A DNA stretch of 64,000 nt from Litchfieldia alkalitelluris (GTDB lineage Bacteria > Bacillota > Bacilli > Bacillales > Salisediminibacteriaceae), in NCBI RefSeq assembly GCF_002153425.1, contig NZ_KZ119600.1:3872143-3936142 (forward strand). The letters are read 5' to 3'. Positions 1 through 8,232 of the stretch are shown here, piece after piece. A model generated the notes under the pieces. The model did no database searches, was not told the DNA's origin, and worked only from the letters and a program-made list of their open reading frames with translations. The translations under genes and the position numbers were made by a program. Position 1 is the stretch's first letter; every line of letters begins with the position of its first letter.

Positions 1-1454
1 TACGTGGCGTAAACATGTACGTCTGGGACACAGACTTCCCTACTCCAGGAGGCAATGAAATAAACATTGTCGTTTATAGTACAGATGATAACGGTAATCC
101 TGCAGAACGTGTCATCGGTCCTGTTCCTGTAGAAGTGGAGCGAGGTACATGGAACTATATCGACTTATCCGACCACAGCTTTGTAACAGACGGTGACTTC
201 TTCATTGCTACATTACAGGATGAAATTGGTGACTTATCACCTGCAGTCGGTACAGATGAGGAGTTCCCTAACGCTGAGAGATCATACCTTTATGTAGACG
301 GGGCATTTGAACCTCATTTTGATAATGGTAACTTCATGATTCGTGCAAATGTTGCCTACTCATTGGATGCGCCAAGTTTGACAGCACCAAGTGACGGTAC
401 CATTACTGCAGATGAAACAATTGAAATAACAGGATCATTTGACGGTGATGGCGATGTTACAATATACAATAACGGCGAAGAAGCTGCTATTGCTGATAAA
501 GAAGGTAATCAATTTAGTGCGACCATCTCCCTATTCGAAGGGTTAAATGAGATTTTTGCAGAAGGAGATGCAGAAGGATTACCATTACCTTCTGAGACCA
601 TTACAGTCATTAAAGACACTGTTGCTCCTGAAATCACACTAGACTCACCTGTTGATGGTTTGAGTACAAACAGCCAAGTAGTGGATGTGAGTGGTACGGT
701 TTCGGATGAAAACTTAGATGTTGTTACTGTCAATGGGTCAGCTGTCGAAGTGGACGCTGACGGAGCATTCCTTAAACGGGTGATCGTCGATGAAGGGGAA
801 AATACATTTACAGTGGAAGCAGTTGACCTAGCAGGTAACACTGCAACCGAATCAGTAACTGTTTATGTAGATTGGACTGACCCAACCATTGAAAATATAC
901 AGCCTTCAGAAGACGTGACCATCGCACCAGGTGAAACGGTTACTGTCTCCTTTGAAAGTGATTCTGAAGGTGGAGAAGCAACCTTTGTTGTGACACTTCC
1001 AAGCGGTTTTGCACAAACAGCTGCAGTTAATGATATGGAAGAAGTGGAGCCAGGTTACTATGTAGGAACTTGGACAGCTCCAGAAGCCAACTTTGAAAAT
1101 GGTGTCATTGAAATAACGATGACTGATGCAGCTGGCAACTTCACAAGAACGACAGCTGATGGAAGAGTTTCAGTTGTCATGGAGGATCCAATTCCTTCTA
1201 CACCAACAGAATTGCACGACTTAATTGATGCTTTTGAAGAAAAGGGTGAGATCTCAAGCAAAGCAGCAGATCAACTATCAGGCGCCCTATCAAATGCTGA
1301 AAAACATTATGAGAATGGCAGACTAAAACCTGCATTGAATCAGATGGATAGGTTCATAGACAGAATTGATAGCAATCAGATGAGAGATGCTTCTGAAGAA
1401 GTCAAATCTATCCTAAGAGAAAGTGCGAATATGATTATCGAATCTTGGAGCTAG
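1..1454 (+). CDS. C-terminal part of a secreted S8 peptidase, bacillopeptidase F-like (5' truncated by window)
   Basis: The reading frame is already open at base 3, so the N-terminus and any catalytic domain lie outside the window. The first ~120 residues, with runs such as DGDFFIATLQ, AERSYLY and NFMIRANVAY, resemble the beta-rich domain that follows the protease domain in bacillopeptidase F. Next come about three Ig-like modules (roughly residues 125-390), one carrying the VTVNGS...NTFTVEAVDLAGN pattern of glucodextranase-B-like repeats. The last ~80 residues form a FIMAH-type helical domain (DLIDAFEEKGEIS...ALNQMDRFIDRI). The product is probably an extracellular serine endopeptidase; the family assignment rests on tail domains only, so another secreted multidomain enzyme is possible. 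The protein is acidic, as expected for secretion into alkaline or saline surroundings. Confidence 0.7.
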   Translation, partial: RGVNMYVWDTDFPTPGGNEINIVVYSTDDNGNPAERVIGPVPVEVERGTWNYIDLSDHSFVTDGDFFIATLQDEIGDLSPAVGTDEEFPNAERSYLYVDGAFEPHFDNGNFMIRANVAYSLDAPSLTAPSDGTITADETIEITGSFDGDGDVTIYNNGEEAAIADKEGNQFSATISLFEGLNEIFAEGDAEGLPLPSETITVIKDTVAPEITLDSPVDGLSTNSQVVDVSGTVSDENLDVVTVNGSAVEVDADGAFLKRVIVDEGENTFTVEAVDLAGNTATESVTVYVDWTDPTIENIQPSEDVTIAPGETVTVSFESDSEGGEATFVVTLPSGFAQTAAVNDMEEVEPGYYVGTWTAPEANFENGVIEITMTDAAGNFTRTTADGRVSVVMEDPIPSTPTELHDLIDAFEEKGEISSKAADQLSGALSNAEKHYENGRLKPALNQMDRFIDRIDSNQMRDASEEVKSILRESANMIIESWS

Positions 1455-1947
1455 ACAATAACTCAAAAGGGGTTGCCTTATTAGGTGTTTGTAACTGAAA
1501 ATCTCAAGGATACATTACTTTAGCGAAGGAATATACGAAGATTACTAATTTAAGGAAAGTTGATGAGACTGGAGCAAGCGAGACTCCTGCGGGATCGAAG
1601 GCAGGGGTAAGACCCCGCAGACGCAACGCGTCGAGGAGGCTTACCAGCCGCCCGCGGAAAGCGAGTTTGCGCAGGTCTCATCAACACCTTTATACGAATG
1701 AAAGCTATAAATGATAGCCAATTCTTCAAATATTGGTTATTTTCATTGGTCTCTGCATAGGCTTACCATTCGTCCGTGAAAAACGAAGTATATTTCTGAA
1801 GCGATTTATATACATATTCTTACCCTTGAGATTTTCTATGATAAAACACTAGTGTCCCAGCCTTTCCATTGTTTTCCCAATATAATTTATATTGCAGTCC
1901 TTCCTCTCCCCCATTTATAATTAACTCACATACTTTGGGGGTGCACC
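1455..1947. other. Intergenic region with one dispersed repeat
   Basis: No gene is visible between the peptidase and the amidase. The region holds the family C element at 1559-1685 followed by about 260 bp of AT-rich sequence that should contain the promoter of the amidase gene; I could not pick a convincing -35/-10 pair. Confidence 0.5.
1559..1685. repeat. Family C dispersed element, copy 1, with terminal inverted repeat
   Basis: A GC-rich 127 bp block in an AT-rich gap, bounded by a perfect 11 bp inverted repeat (GTTGATGAGAC at 1559-1569, GTCTCATCAAC at 1675-1685). The interior contains AAGACCCCGCAGACGCAA, CGAGGAGGCTTACCAGC and CGCCCGCGGAAAGCGAG, which recur at 56081-56225 and in part at 37871-37990. 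I recognise this general type as a common non-coding repeat of Bacillaceae. It has no ORF and could be mobilised only in trans. Confidence 0.75.
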
Positions 1948-2934
1948 ATGAAAATACTGCAAATAAAATTCTTCATATTCATCTTATTTTTTCTATTTCC
2001 AAATATTAGTTTTGCTGAAAAAACAGTAGTTATTGACCCTGGCCACGGCGGCGCGTTTAGGGGAACATGCGGATATTCTGGCCTAGATGATGGATTCTGC
2101 GAAAAGGACGCAAACTTGTTAGTCTCCTTAAAACTAAAGGAGGTTCTCGAGGAAACAAGTGATATAACTGTTCATATGACAAGGACAACAGATACTGACT
2201 TCTTAACGGAAGAAAACATTGCTAATGGAGAAACAACAGAAGCAGTAGATTTATATAACAGAATGACGATTGCAAACGGATTTGTTGAAGGGAACAATGA
2301 TAATAGCATCTTCATTTCTATCCATTTTAACCAAGACATAAATAGTTCCAATACAGGTGGAACTGAAACTTACTATTACGATGGGATTAATCATTTCAAA
2401 CCTGAATTCCTACCAAATCCAAAGCAGCTAGAACTACTAAATGAAAATAGAAGGTTAGGAGAAATAGCACATACAAACCTACTAAGCTACCTCGGATTGA
2501 GAGATCGGGAGCTAAGAAATGACCAAAGCTTCAATGTCATTCGTAATGCTGAGATGCCCGCCATACTTGTGGAAATCGCCTTCATGACTAACCTTGAGCA
2601 GGAAAGACTCACTAAATCAGAGGACTTCCAATGGGAGGCTGCGCAGGCCCTAGCAGATGCAGCAATTGCATATTTTCAAGTTTATGAGATTTTTGATGAA
2701 AACCATAATAGGATAGAAACTTTTACAGAAAAGGAAAAGGCCATTGCTTATGCGGAAGAGCATTCACAGCTTACCGTTTTCGATAAATACCGTCAGGAGG
2801 TTATTTATCCAGAACCTGAACCAATAGCAGTTGATATGAGGCGGCTTTTCTATAATCCTATGTTTTGGAAAGAGGAACTTAATAGCAAATATGTAACTTT
2901 ATTTAGGAAGTTTCTCCATATGAGATTTTCCTAG
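1948..2934 (+). CDS. N-acetylmuramoyl-L-alanine amidase (Amidase_3 family), secreted
   Basis: This enzyme hydrolyses the bond between N-acetylmuramic acid and L-alanine in peptidoglycan. Residues 1-23 form a signal peptide ending in SFA-E. The zinc-amidase signature is complete: VIDPGHGG (His) near residue 30, a Glu in CEKDANL near 50, His in ISIHFN near 128, and the catalytic Glu in ILVEIAFMTN near 208. The last ~80 residues are an unassigned tail with no recognisable wall-binding repeats. A GGGGGTG ribosome site lies 5 bases before the ATG. The gene stands alone and is followed by a strong terminator, so it is probably monocistronic. Its role is likely wall turnover or cell separation. Confidence 0.88.
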   Translation: MKILQIKFFIFILFFLFPNISFAEKTVVIDPGHGGAFRGTCGYSGLDDGFCEKDANLLVSLKLKEVLEETSDITVHMTRTTDTDFLTEENIANGETTEAVDLYNRMTIANGFVEGNNDNSIFISIHFNQDINSSNTGGTETYYYDGINHFKPEFLPNPKQLELLNENRRLGEIAHTNLLSYLGLRDRELRNDQSFNVIRNAEMPAILVEIAFMTNLEQERLTKSEDFQWEAAQALADAAIAYFQVYEIFDENHNRIETFTEKEKAIAYAEEHSQLTVFDKYRQEVIYPEPEPIAVDMRRLFYNPMFWKEELNSKYVTLFRKFLHMRFS

Positions 2935-2973
2935 GTTAATATTAATTAAGTATCTTTTTCATAACATGCTCAT

Positions 2974-3012
2974 AGCACCAGGTTGGATTAATTTCAACCT
3001 GGTGCTTATTTA
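2974..3012 (+). terminator. Intrinsic terminator after the amidase gene
   Basis: Perfect 12 bp stem, AGCACCAGGTTG at 2974-2985 and CAACCTGGTGCT at 2995-3006, with a 9-base loop and a T-rich tail. It lies 40 bp after the amidase stop. Confidence 0.85.
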
Positions 3013-3199
3013 TATGCTAAGTCAAGGCAGATATTTGTTGATAAAAAGTATTACCACCGTAAAATTCAAAATATCTCACCTTAACCAAAATGAGTATTCC
3101 GATGTTTATAACAATATGCTATTATTCTCTTAATCATATGTAAAATAATTCAATTAACTGTAAATAAAAGTTATTCATTAAAATTTGAGGAGAATATAT

Positions 3200-3862
3200 G
3201 TGGAAAAACATTTAACTGTTTCTCTCTATTTTATCTTGTTCATGTCACTAATCCTCGTCGCATGTCAAACTGCTAAATCTCAAGCAGTACCGTTCGATGA
3301 AAATATGGAGACTATTGTCATTTCAGGAAGTTACAATAAATATGAGGAAGAAGAAGATTTATTCAATGCTGCAGACTTAGTAGTCATTGCAGAAACAAAC
3401 TTAAGTTTCGAAGATAGGAAACATGTCATTGAATACATGCCTTCCTATCACGACAATTTAGATCAGGCTATTGAAGATTATTATACAAAAACACCAATCA
3501 CCATTTCTAAGGTATTAAAGTCTTCCGCTTCAGAACAGTTAAAGAAAAATAAAAAGTTGACTATTATAGAGCCACTCTCGTTAATTCATTTCGATGACGG
3601 TAGTATTCAAAAACTCGTTTCTGAAGATTATGTAGAATTAGAGGAACATAATAAATATATTTTGTATTTAACGGAGAATACATACGGGGAATATACTATT
3701 CTTAATGCCTTTAATGGCAGGTTTAATTTGGAAAAGAAAGAACAAATGATTTATTCTAAACATAAACAAGAAGAAATGGAATCACAGAAAGAACAAGAAG
3801 ATATAGAAGAAATTTATGAACAAATTAAAGAACAAGCAAAGGGTAGATTAGAAAAACAATAA
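3200..3862 (+). CDS. Putative lipoprotein of unknown function
   Basis: I do not recognise a domain family. The GTG at 3200 is chosen as start because an AGGAG ribosome site ends 7 bases before it; a TTG at 3185 in the same frame would place that site inside the gene, and the ATG at 3198 is out of frame and stops after five codons. The N-terminus is a type II signal peptide with lipobox LVAC near residue 22. The body (~200 residues) is charged and mostly alpha/beta, and the last ~35 residues are Glu/Lys/Gln-rich and probably coiled-coil. A membrane-anchored extracytoplasmic protein is inferred. It is monocistronic. Confidence 0.7.
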   Translation: MEKHLTVSLYFILFMSLILVACQTAKSQAVPFDENMETIVISGSYNKYEEEEDLFNAADLVVIAETNLSFEDRKHVIEYMPSYHDNLDQAIEDYYTKTPITISKVLKSSASEQLKKNKKLTIIEPLSLIHFDDGSIQKLVSEDYVELEEHNKYILYLTENTYGEYTILNAFNGRFNLEKKEQMIYSKHKQEEMESQKEQEDIEEIYEQIKEQAKGRLEKQ

Positions 3863-3865
3863 AGT

Positions 3866-3926
3866 ATATAGAGAGGCTGCCCCAAAAGGTCATTAGAAAA
3901 GGACTTTAAAGGGAGAACCTCTCTAT
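3866..3926. terminator. Long imperfect hairpin, probable bidirectional terminator
   Basis: TATAGAGAGG near 3867 pairs with CCTCTCTATA near 3917, and the arms continue inward with gaps (CTGCCCC with GGG, AAAGGTC with GGACTTT). It sits between convergent genes, the lipoprotein (+) and the ABC permease (-). A related hairpin lies at 51670-51730. Confidence 0.55.
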
Positions 3927-3935
3927 ATGCAAAAG

Positions 3936-4787
3936 TTACTTCTTATTTTTATATAAAAACATTGTCAACGGTGCAAAAATTACTGTTATTACTAAAGAGG
4001 CAATCAGTACCCAGGCTATTTGCTCAGAGGTGGCGACTCCATGCATCAATCCTCTGACTGCTGTCACTACAAGAGATATGGGATTTACATCTACAAACCC
4101 TACCAACCATGAAGGAAGTGTTCTCGGATCTACAAAAACATTACTTACAAATGTTAGTGGAAAAAGTACCATCATACTAACACCCATTAATGATTTTTCC
4201 GAGCGTAATATCAATCCAAGAGTGGTCCATATCCATGATAGACTAAATGAAAATAACACTAAAAGCCCTACTCCGAGCAAAACCCCTACAACTCCCCCTT
4301 CTGGTCGAAATCCTAAGATTAGTCCCAGTGTTATCATTATTGCAGAAGCGATTGTATAACGGACAGCATCTACAAAAAGTGCACCAACTAATACGGAAGG
4401 TCTCCAAATGGGCAATGAACGGAAGCGATCGAAAATTCCCTTTCTAATATCATTATTTAACTCCATTCCCGTGTACATGGTAATCGTGACGACAGTCATA
4501 ACTAATATTCCAGGAAGAAGAAACTGCAGATAATCCCCCGTAGACCCAGCTATCGCACCACCAAATAAATACGTAAACATTAATAAGAACATAATTGGAA
4601 AAACAGTTACGTCTAATAGTTGTTCTGGGATATATTTTATTTTAAGAAGCGCACGCCACCCAAAGGTCAACGTATTCGTTATAGCATTCGCCTTTTTAGG
4701 ACGTTCCCGTATCAACAATGCTTTCCTCAATTTCTCATTATCCATATTGTCAATCGCATTTGAAGAGTTAGAAAACGATTCTGCCAT
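3936..4787 (-). CDS. ABC-2 type multidrug/daunorubicin exporter permease (DrrB-like)
   Basis: The membrane half of an ABC exporter, six predicted membrane segments in 283 residues, with the ABC-2 family features (ITNTLTFGWRALLKIKY ahead of TM1, FDRFRSLPI after TM2, NPISLVVTAVRGLM near the end). The ATG at 4787 is preferred over an upstream start at 4838 because a GGAGGAGG ribosome site lies 8 bases before it, overlapping the end of the ATPase gene. It follows the ATPase gene by 4 bp and is translated from the same transcript. The family exports hydrophobic drugs or lipids; the substrate here is unknown. Confidence 0.85.
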   Translation of the reverse strand: MAESFSNSSNAIDNMDNEKLRKALLIRERPKKANAITNTLTFGWRALLKIKYIPEQLLDVTVFPIMFLLMFTYLFGGAIAGSTGDYLQFLLPGILVMTVVTITMYTGMELNNDIRKGIFDRFRSLPIWRPSVLVGALFVDAVRYTIASAIMITLGLILGFRPEGGVVGVLLGVGLLVLFSFSLSWIWTTLGLILRSEKSLMGVSMMVLFPLTFVSNVFVDPRTLPSWLVGFVDVNPISLVVTAVRGLMHGVATSEQIAWVLIASLVITVIFAPLTMFLYKNKK

Positions 4788-4791
4788 CCAA

Positions 4792-5916
4792 TTAACCTCC
4801 TCCTTCTGTATGATGATTGCGTTCCTGATATCCTTCACTACCTTTTTCTTCAGGTGGATTTCCTGTTAGGCTTAGGAAAACCTCATCAAGACTGGGTTGC
4901 CCTAAGGAAAAATCTATTACTTCTATTCCCTCTTTGGTTAGTTCACTAATTGCTTCTGCTACTAATGCAGTATTTGTAACCTGAGCTGACATGGCCGATG
5001 AGTCTGTAGACGAAAAATGTATTTCTGTTTGAAGTTTCCCACTGAGAACCTCCTCCGCCCTTTCCGATTCCTCGGGGACTTTTAGACGCAACTGGAAGAC
5101 ACCTGTTCCAACTGAAGCCTTCAATTCTCGACTTGTACCTTCTGCAATAATTCTCCCATGATCAATAACTGCAATTCTATCTGCAATCTGGTCTGCTTCA
5201 TCAAGGTATTGTGTCGTAAGTAACACCGTTGTCCCTAAACTCACAAGCATTCTTACGATATCCCATACTTGATTACGACTCCTTGGATCAAGTCCAGTTG
5301 TAGGTTCATCTAGGAAAAGAAGTTCTGGAGTCACAACAATGCTTGCTGCAATATCCAGTCTCCGCTTCATCCCACCTGAGTAATTTTTTACCTGCTGCTT
5401 CCCAGCTTCCTCCAGTGCGAATGCACTTAGAAGTTCCCAAGCTCTCTCCTTTGCTTCTTTCCTTGAAAAACCTAGTAGTCGTCCGATCATCACAAGATTT
5501 TCTAATCCAGATAAATCTTCATCTACAGAAGCGAATTGACCTGTTAAACTTACCCGCTTTCTAATCTCATCCGCTTCATTTGCCAAGTCATATCCAAGAA
5601 TACTGACACGACCATCATCTGGTTTTAATAGTGTTGAAAGTATTCGAATTGTAGTCGTTTTCCCCGCCCCATTTGGTCCTAAGAAACCATATACTGTGCC
5701 TTTTGGAATAGCGAGATCCACCCCATCTACAGCACGCTTTTCTCCAAATTTCTTTACTAATCCTTTAGCTTCTATCGCTAATTGCTTAGGTTCTTTATCT
5801 CGCAAAACGAAACTTGTATTTTTTAATTCAATCTTTATTGGGTTTGTTGTTCCATCATTAATAATCGTTGCAGATTCTTCATCTACACGATGTTTTACTG
5901 TAGATTTATTTTTCAT
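4792..5916 (-). CDS. ABC exporter ATP-binding subunit (DrrA family)
   Basis: ATPase partner of the preceding permease. Walker [10 protein letters not shown] lies near residue 80, the signature YSGGMKRR near 178, Walker [14 protein letters not shown] near 200 and the switch region TTQYLDEAD shortly after. The last ~80 residues match the DrrA C-terminal domain. The ATG at 5916 has an AAGGG ribosome site at good spacing and is preferred over one at 5967. An oddity is about 47 extra residues ahead of the normal DrrA start (the family usually begins at [12 protein letters not shown]); they are polar and have no known motif. The two genes form one operon. Confidence 0.88.
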   Translation of the reverse strand: MKNKSTVKHRVDEESATIINDGTTNPIKIELKNTSFVLRDKEPKQLAIEAKGLVKKFGEKRAVDGVDLAIPKGTVYGFLGPNGAGKTTTIRILSTLLKPDDGRVSILGYDLANEADEIRKRVSLTGQFASVDEDLSGLENLVMIGRLLGFSRKEAKERAWELLSAFALEEAGKQQVKNYSGGMKRRLDIAASIVVTPELLFLDEPTTGLDPRSRNQVWDIVRMLVSLGTTVLLTTQYLDEADQIADRIAVIDHGRIIAEGTSRELKASVGTGVFQLRLKVPEESERAEEVLSGKLQTEIHFSSTDSSAMSAQVTNTALVAEAISELTKEGIEVIDFSLGQPSLDEVFLSLTGNPPEEKGSEGYQERNHHTEGGG

Positions 5917-6056
5917 CCCATCACCCTTCCTAAATGTAAAACGTTCAAATATTATCATATAAAACATATTAGACAGTTTTATCTTTAATACCTAAACAAC
6001 CCCAATTAAGATTGATAAAATAGTAACTTCCTTCCTATGAATAAATGAACGCGGAC

Positions 6057-6667
6057 TTAGGGGGGGCGGTGTAGCTGGTGTGGAAAGTGTAGCGAGATTT
6101 TGTATTCGAATGGGTGCCTAGAACGCATTTCTCAATAATGCGGACTAGATTTCACGGTTTCACTTACTCTCTTGGCCGCATTTCTCAATAATGCGGACTA
6201 CATTTCACGGTTTCACTTACTCTTGGCCGCATTTCTCAATAATCCTTAGCACATTTAAATCACTATCCAGTTTACATTTCCTAATGAGGACTCAAACCGC
6301 TTTGCTTCCTCAGTTCAGTCCACATTCTTTGAAAATGAGGACTCAAACCGCTTCACCTCCTCATTTCAGTCCGCATTTCGTGAAAATGAGGACTCAAACC
6401 GCTTCACCTCCTCATTTCAGTCCGCATTTCGTGAAAATGTGGACTCAAATCGCTTCACCTCCTCATTTCAGTCCGCATTTCGTGAAAATGTGGACTCAAA
6501 TCGCTTCACCTCCTCATTTCAGTCCACATTCTTTGAAAATGAGGACTCAAATCACCTCGATACCTCATTTCAGTCCACATTCTTTGAAAATGAAGACTCA
6601 AATCAAGCCGACACCCTCATTTCAGTCCCATTCTGAATTAGAAACCATTGCCCTCATCCCCCCCTAA
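6057..6667. repeat. Family B tandem hairpin array, locus 1 (51 bp period)
   Basis: Seven units recur at exactly 51 bp, marked by GGACT or AGACT at 6288, 6339, 6390, 6441, 6492, 6543 and 6594. Each unit holds TCCGCATTTCGTGAAAATG then GGACTCAAACCGC then CTCATTTCAGTCC, so AGTCC/GGACT and CATTT/AAATG arms pair with neighbours on either side. A divergent block at 6131-6250 carries GCGGACTA at 6140 and 6193 plus CTTGGCCGCATTTC, the version also found at 48.5 kb. The whole is flanked by a perfect 10 bp inverted repeat, TTAGGGGGGG at 6057-6066 and CCCCCCCTAA at 6658-6667. It is intergenic. Confidence 0.85.
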
Positions 6668-6700
6668 AAAAACTGATTAATTTTATAAATTTTTCACCAC

Positions 6701-6745
6701 AAAAAAAGCACTGCTCTTCCCTCTACCTCCAGGAAAAACAGTGCC
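6701..6745 (-). terminator. Intrinsic terminator after the TraB-family gene
   Basis: On the minus strand GCACTGTTTTTCC pairs with GGAAGAGCAGTGC and a run of seven T follows. Confidence 0.85.
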
Positions 6746-6792
6746 AAATTCAAATTTTCAACTAATCTAACAACACATTCAAAATTCAAGAT

Positions 6793-7956
6793 TTATAAAT
6801 TCTGTATAAACAACCTCACAACATCAGCACCGCCGATAAATGTCCCGAGAGTGCTTCCCACATTAGTTAAAACAACAATTAAAAGAATTCGTGTCACTTT
6901 GTTATTCCAAAATCCTTTAGCTGAATGGACATCATCAGCTAGTGCTTCAAAGTCTGATACACTCGGCCTGCGAACAAAGGCTTGGACAATACCTGCGAAC
7001 CAACCAGCGGCCATGAGTGGATTTAATGAACTCAATGGCGCCACCAGAAAGGCGGTCAAAATGGTCAAAGGGTGTCCGTATGCAATAGCTGCTCCAATAG
7101 CTGAAAACGATCCATTCCATAGTATCCAGCTAATCGTTTGTTGTAGTCCTGCAGATGGATTCGAGTAAAATGTGTACCCGATGATTCCTAAAATAAGGAG
7201 TGGAATCATCCACGCAATGACCTTAGGCGCTTTCGATTTAGGTGGACGCTTCGTTAATGTAGTTAAATTATGGTCCTTTTTAATTTCTTCTTTTATACCT
7301 GGAACATGGGCTGCACCAAGAACTGCCACAATCTTCTTTCCAGGGGCCGTCTTAATTTTTTGCGCCAAGTATTGATCCCGTTCATCAATTAACGGCTTCT
7401 TCAACTCTGGAAAGGATTCAGTAAACTCCTTCAACATGGAATTGAGCATGTCTTGCTCCTTCATCTTCTCCAGCTCTTCTTCTGTAATAGTTTCTTTACT
7501 GAAGATGCTACCAAAGATCATGGTCATGATTTGAGCTTTTCCCATTAGCCCCATGTTACCCCATATTCTTGAAAAAGTGATTTGAATATTTCTATCAGCT
7601 AGAACAAGCTCTGCACCATGTTCTTTTGCCGACTCAATTCCTTGAATCATTTCTTGTCCTGGCTTAATCCCAAACTGTTTCGCCATTCGCTTTTGGAAGG
7701 AGGACATGACTAAGTTCATTAAAAGAAGTGTAGCCTTCTTTTCCTTAATCACTTTAAAGATATCCATCTCCCGCCACTTGTTCCCATCTTTAATGGATTG
7801 GTATCTCTGCTCATCCAATTCCACACATACGGTATCAGGTTTTTCCAAATCAATGATCTCTTTTACTTCTTCAGCGCTTTGCTTCGATACGTGCGCTGTT
7901 CCTATTAATATAATTTCTTTGCCATCTAATTCCAAACGCGTTATCGTATCAGACAT
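6793..7956 (-). CDS. TraB/PrgY-family membrane protein
   Basis: 387 residues. The N-terminal ~240 residues are the TraB domain with its GTAHVSKQS motif near residue 18, VCVELDEQRY near 42 and AVLGAAHVPGI near 210; the His and Glu residues of these motifs are the proposed metal or catalytic positions. The C-terminal ~150 residues contain about four membrane segments (IAWMIPLLILGIIG, ILTAFLVAPLSS, ILLIVVLTNVG and others). In enterococci PrgY and TraB limit pheromone signalling and may be membrane proteases; most bacterial members have no known role. An AAAGGAG ribosome site precedes the ATG. It appears monocistronic. Confidence 0.85.
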   Translation of the reverse strand: MSDTITRLELDGKEIILIGTAHVSKQSAEEVKEIIDLEKPDTVCVELDEQRYQSIKDGNKWREMDIFKVIKEKKATLLLMNLVMSSFQKRMAKQFGIKPGQEMIQGIESAKEHGAELVLADRNIQITFSRIWGNMGLMGKAQIMTMIFGSIFSKETITEEELEKMKEQDMLNSMLKEFTESFPELKKPLIDERDQYLAQKIKTAPGKKIVAVLGAAHVPGIKEEIKKDHNLTTLTKRPPKSKAPKVIAWMIPLLILGIIGYTFYSNPSAGLQQTISWILWNGSFSAIGAAIAYGHPLTILTAFLVAPLSSLNPLMAAGWFAGIVQAFVRRPSVSDFEALADDVHSAKGFWNNKVTRILLIVVLTNVGSTLGTFIGGADVVRLFIQNL

Positions 7957-8232
7957 TATATTCTCCTTTAAGCTTTAAGTCCCCTATTTTCAACATTTCT
8001 CATCTCTTAATTATGAACTACTGTGAAAGAAATTTCTATTAATTTTTCTTCCAAAAGAGTATTAATTAATTGCTACAAAGAAAAATAAAATTTGTATTGG
8101 TGTTCACTGCAGGCTTATCCCCATTTACCACATACACAAATGCAACTGCTACTTCTACACATTCTTCACAGTGGCTTCGTTACCGTGGGTGGCTTGGAAA
8201 CCAAACCTCCTCATGCATGCGTACTGCGTTAA

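Noticed and set aside
1559-1685. Insertion sequence
   Set aside because: Terminal inverted repeats exist, but the 127 bp interior has no transposase. It is listed as a dispersed repeat instead.
6191-6667. ORF of 158 residues with 17-residue repeats
   Set aside because: The repeat period is 51 bp, a multiple of three, so a frame stays open by construction. There is no ribosome site and the sequence is hairpin repeat, not codon-like.
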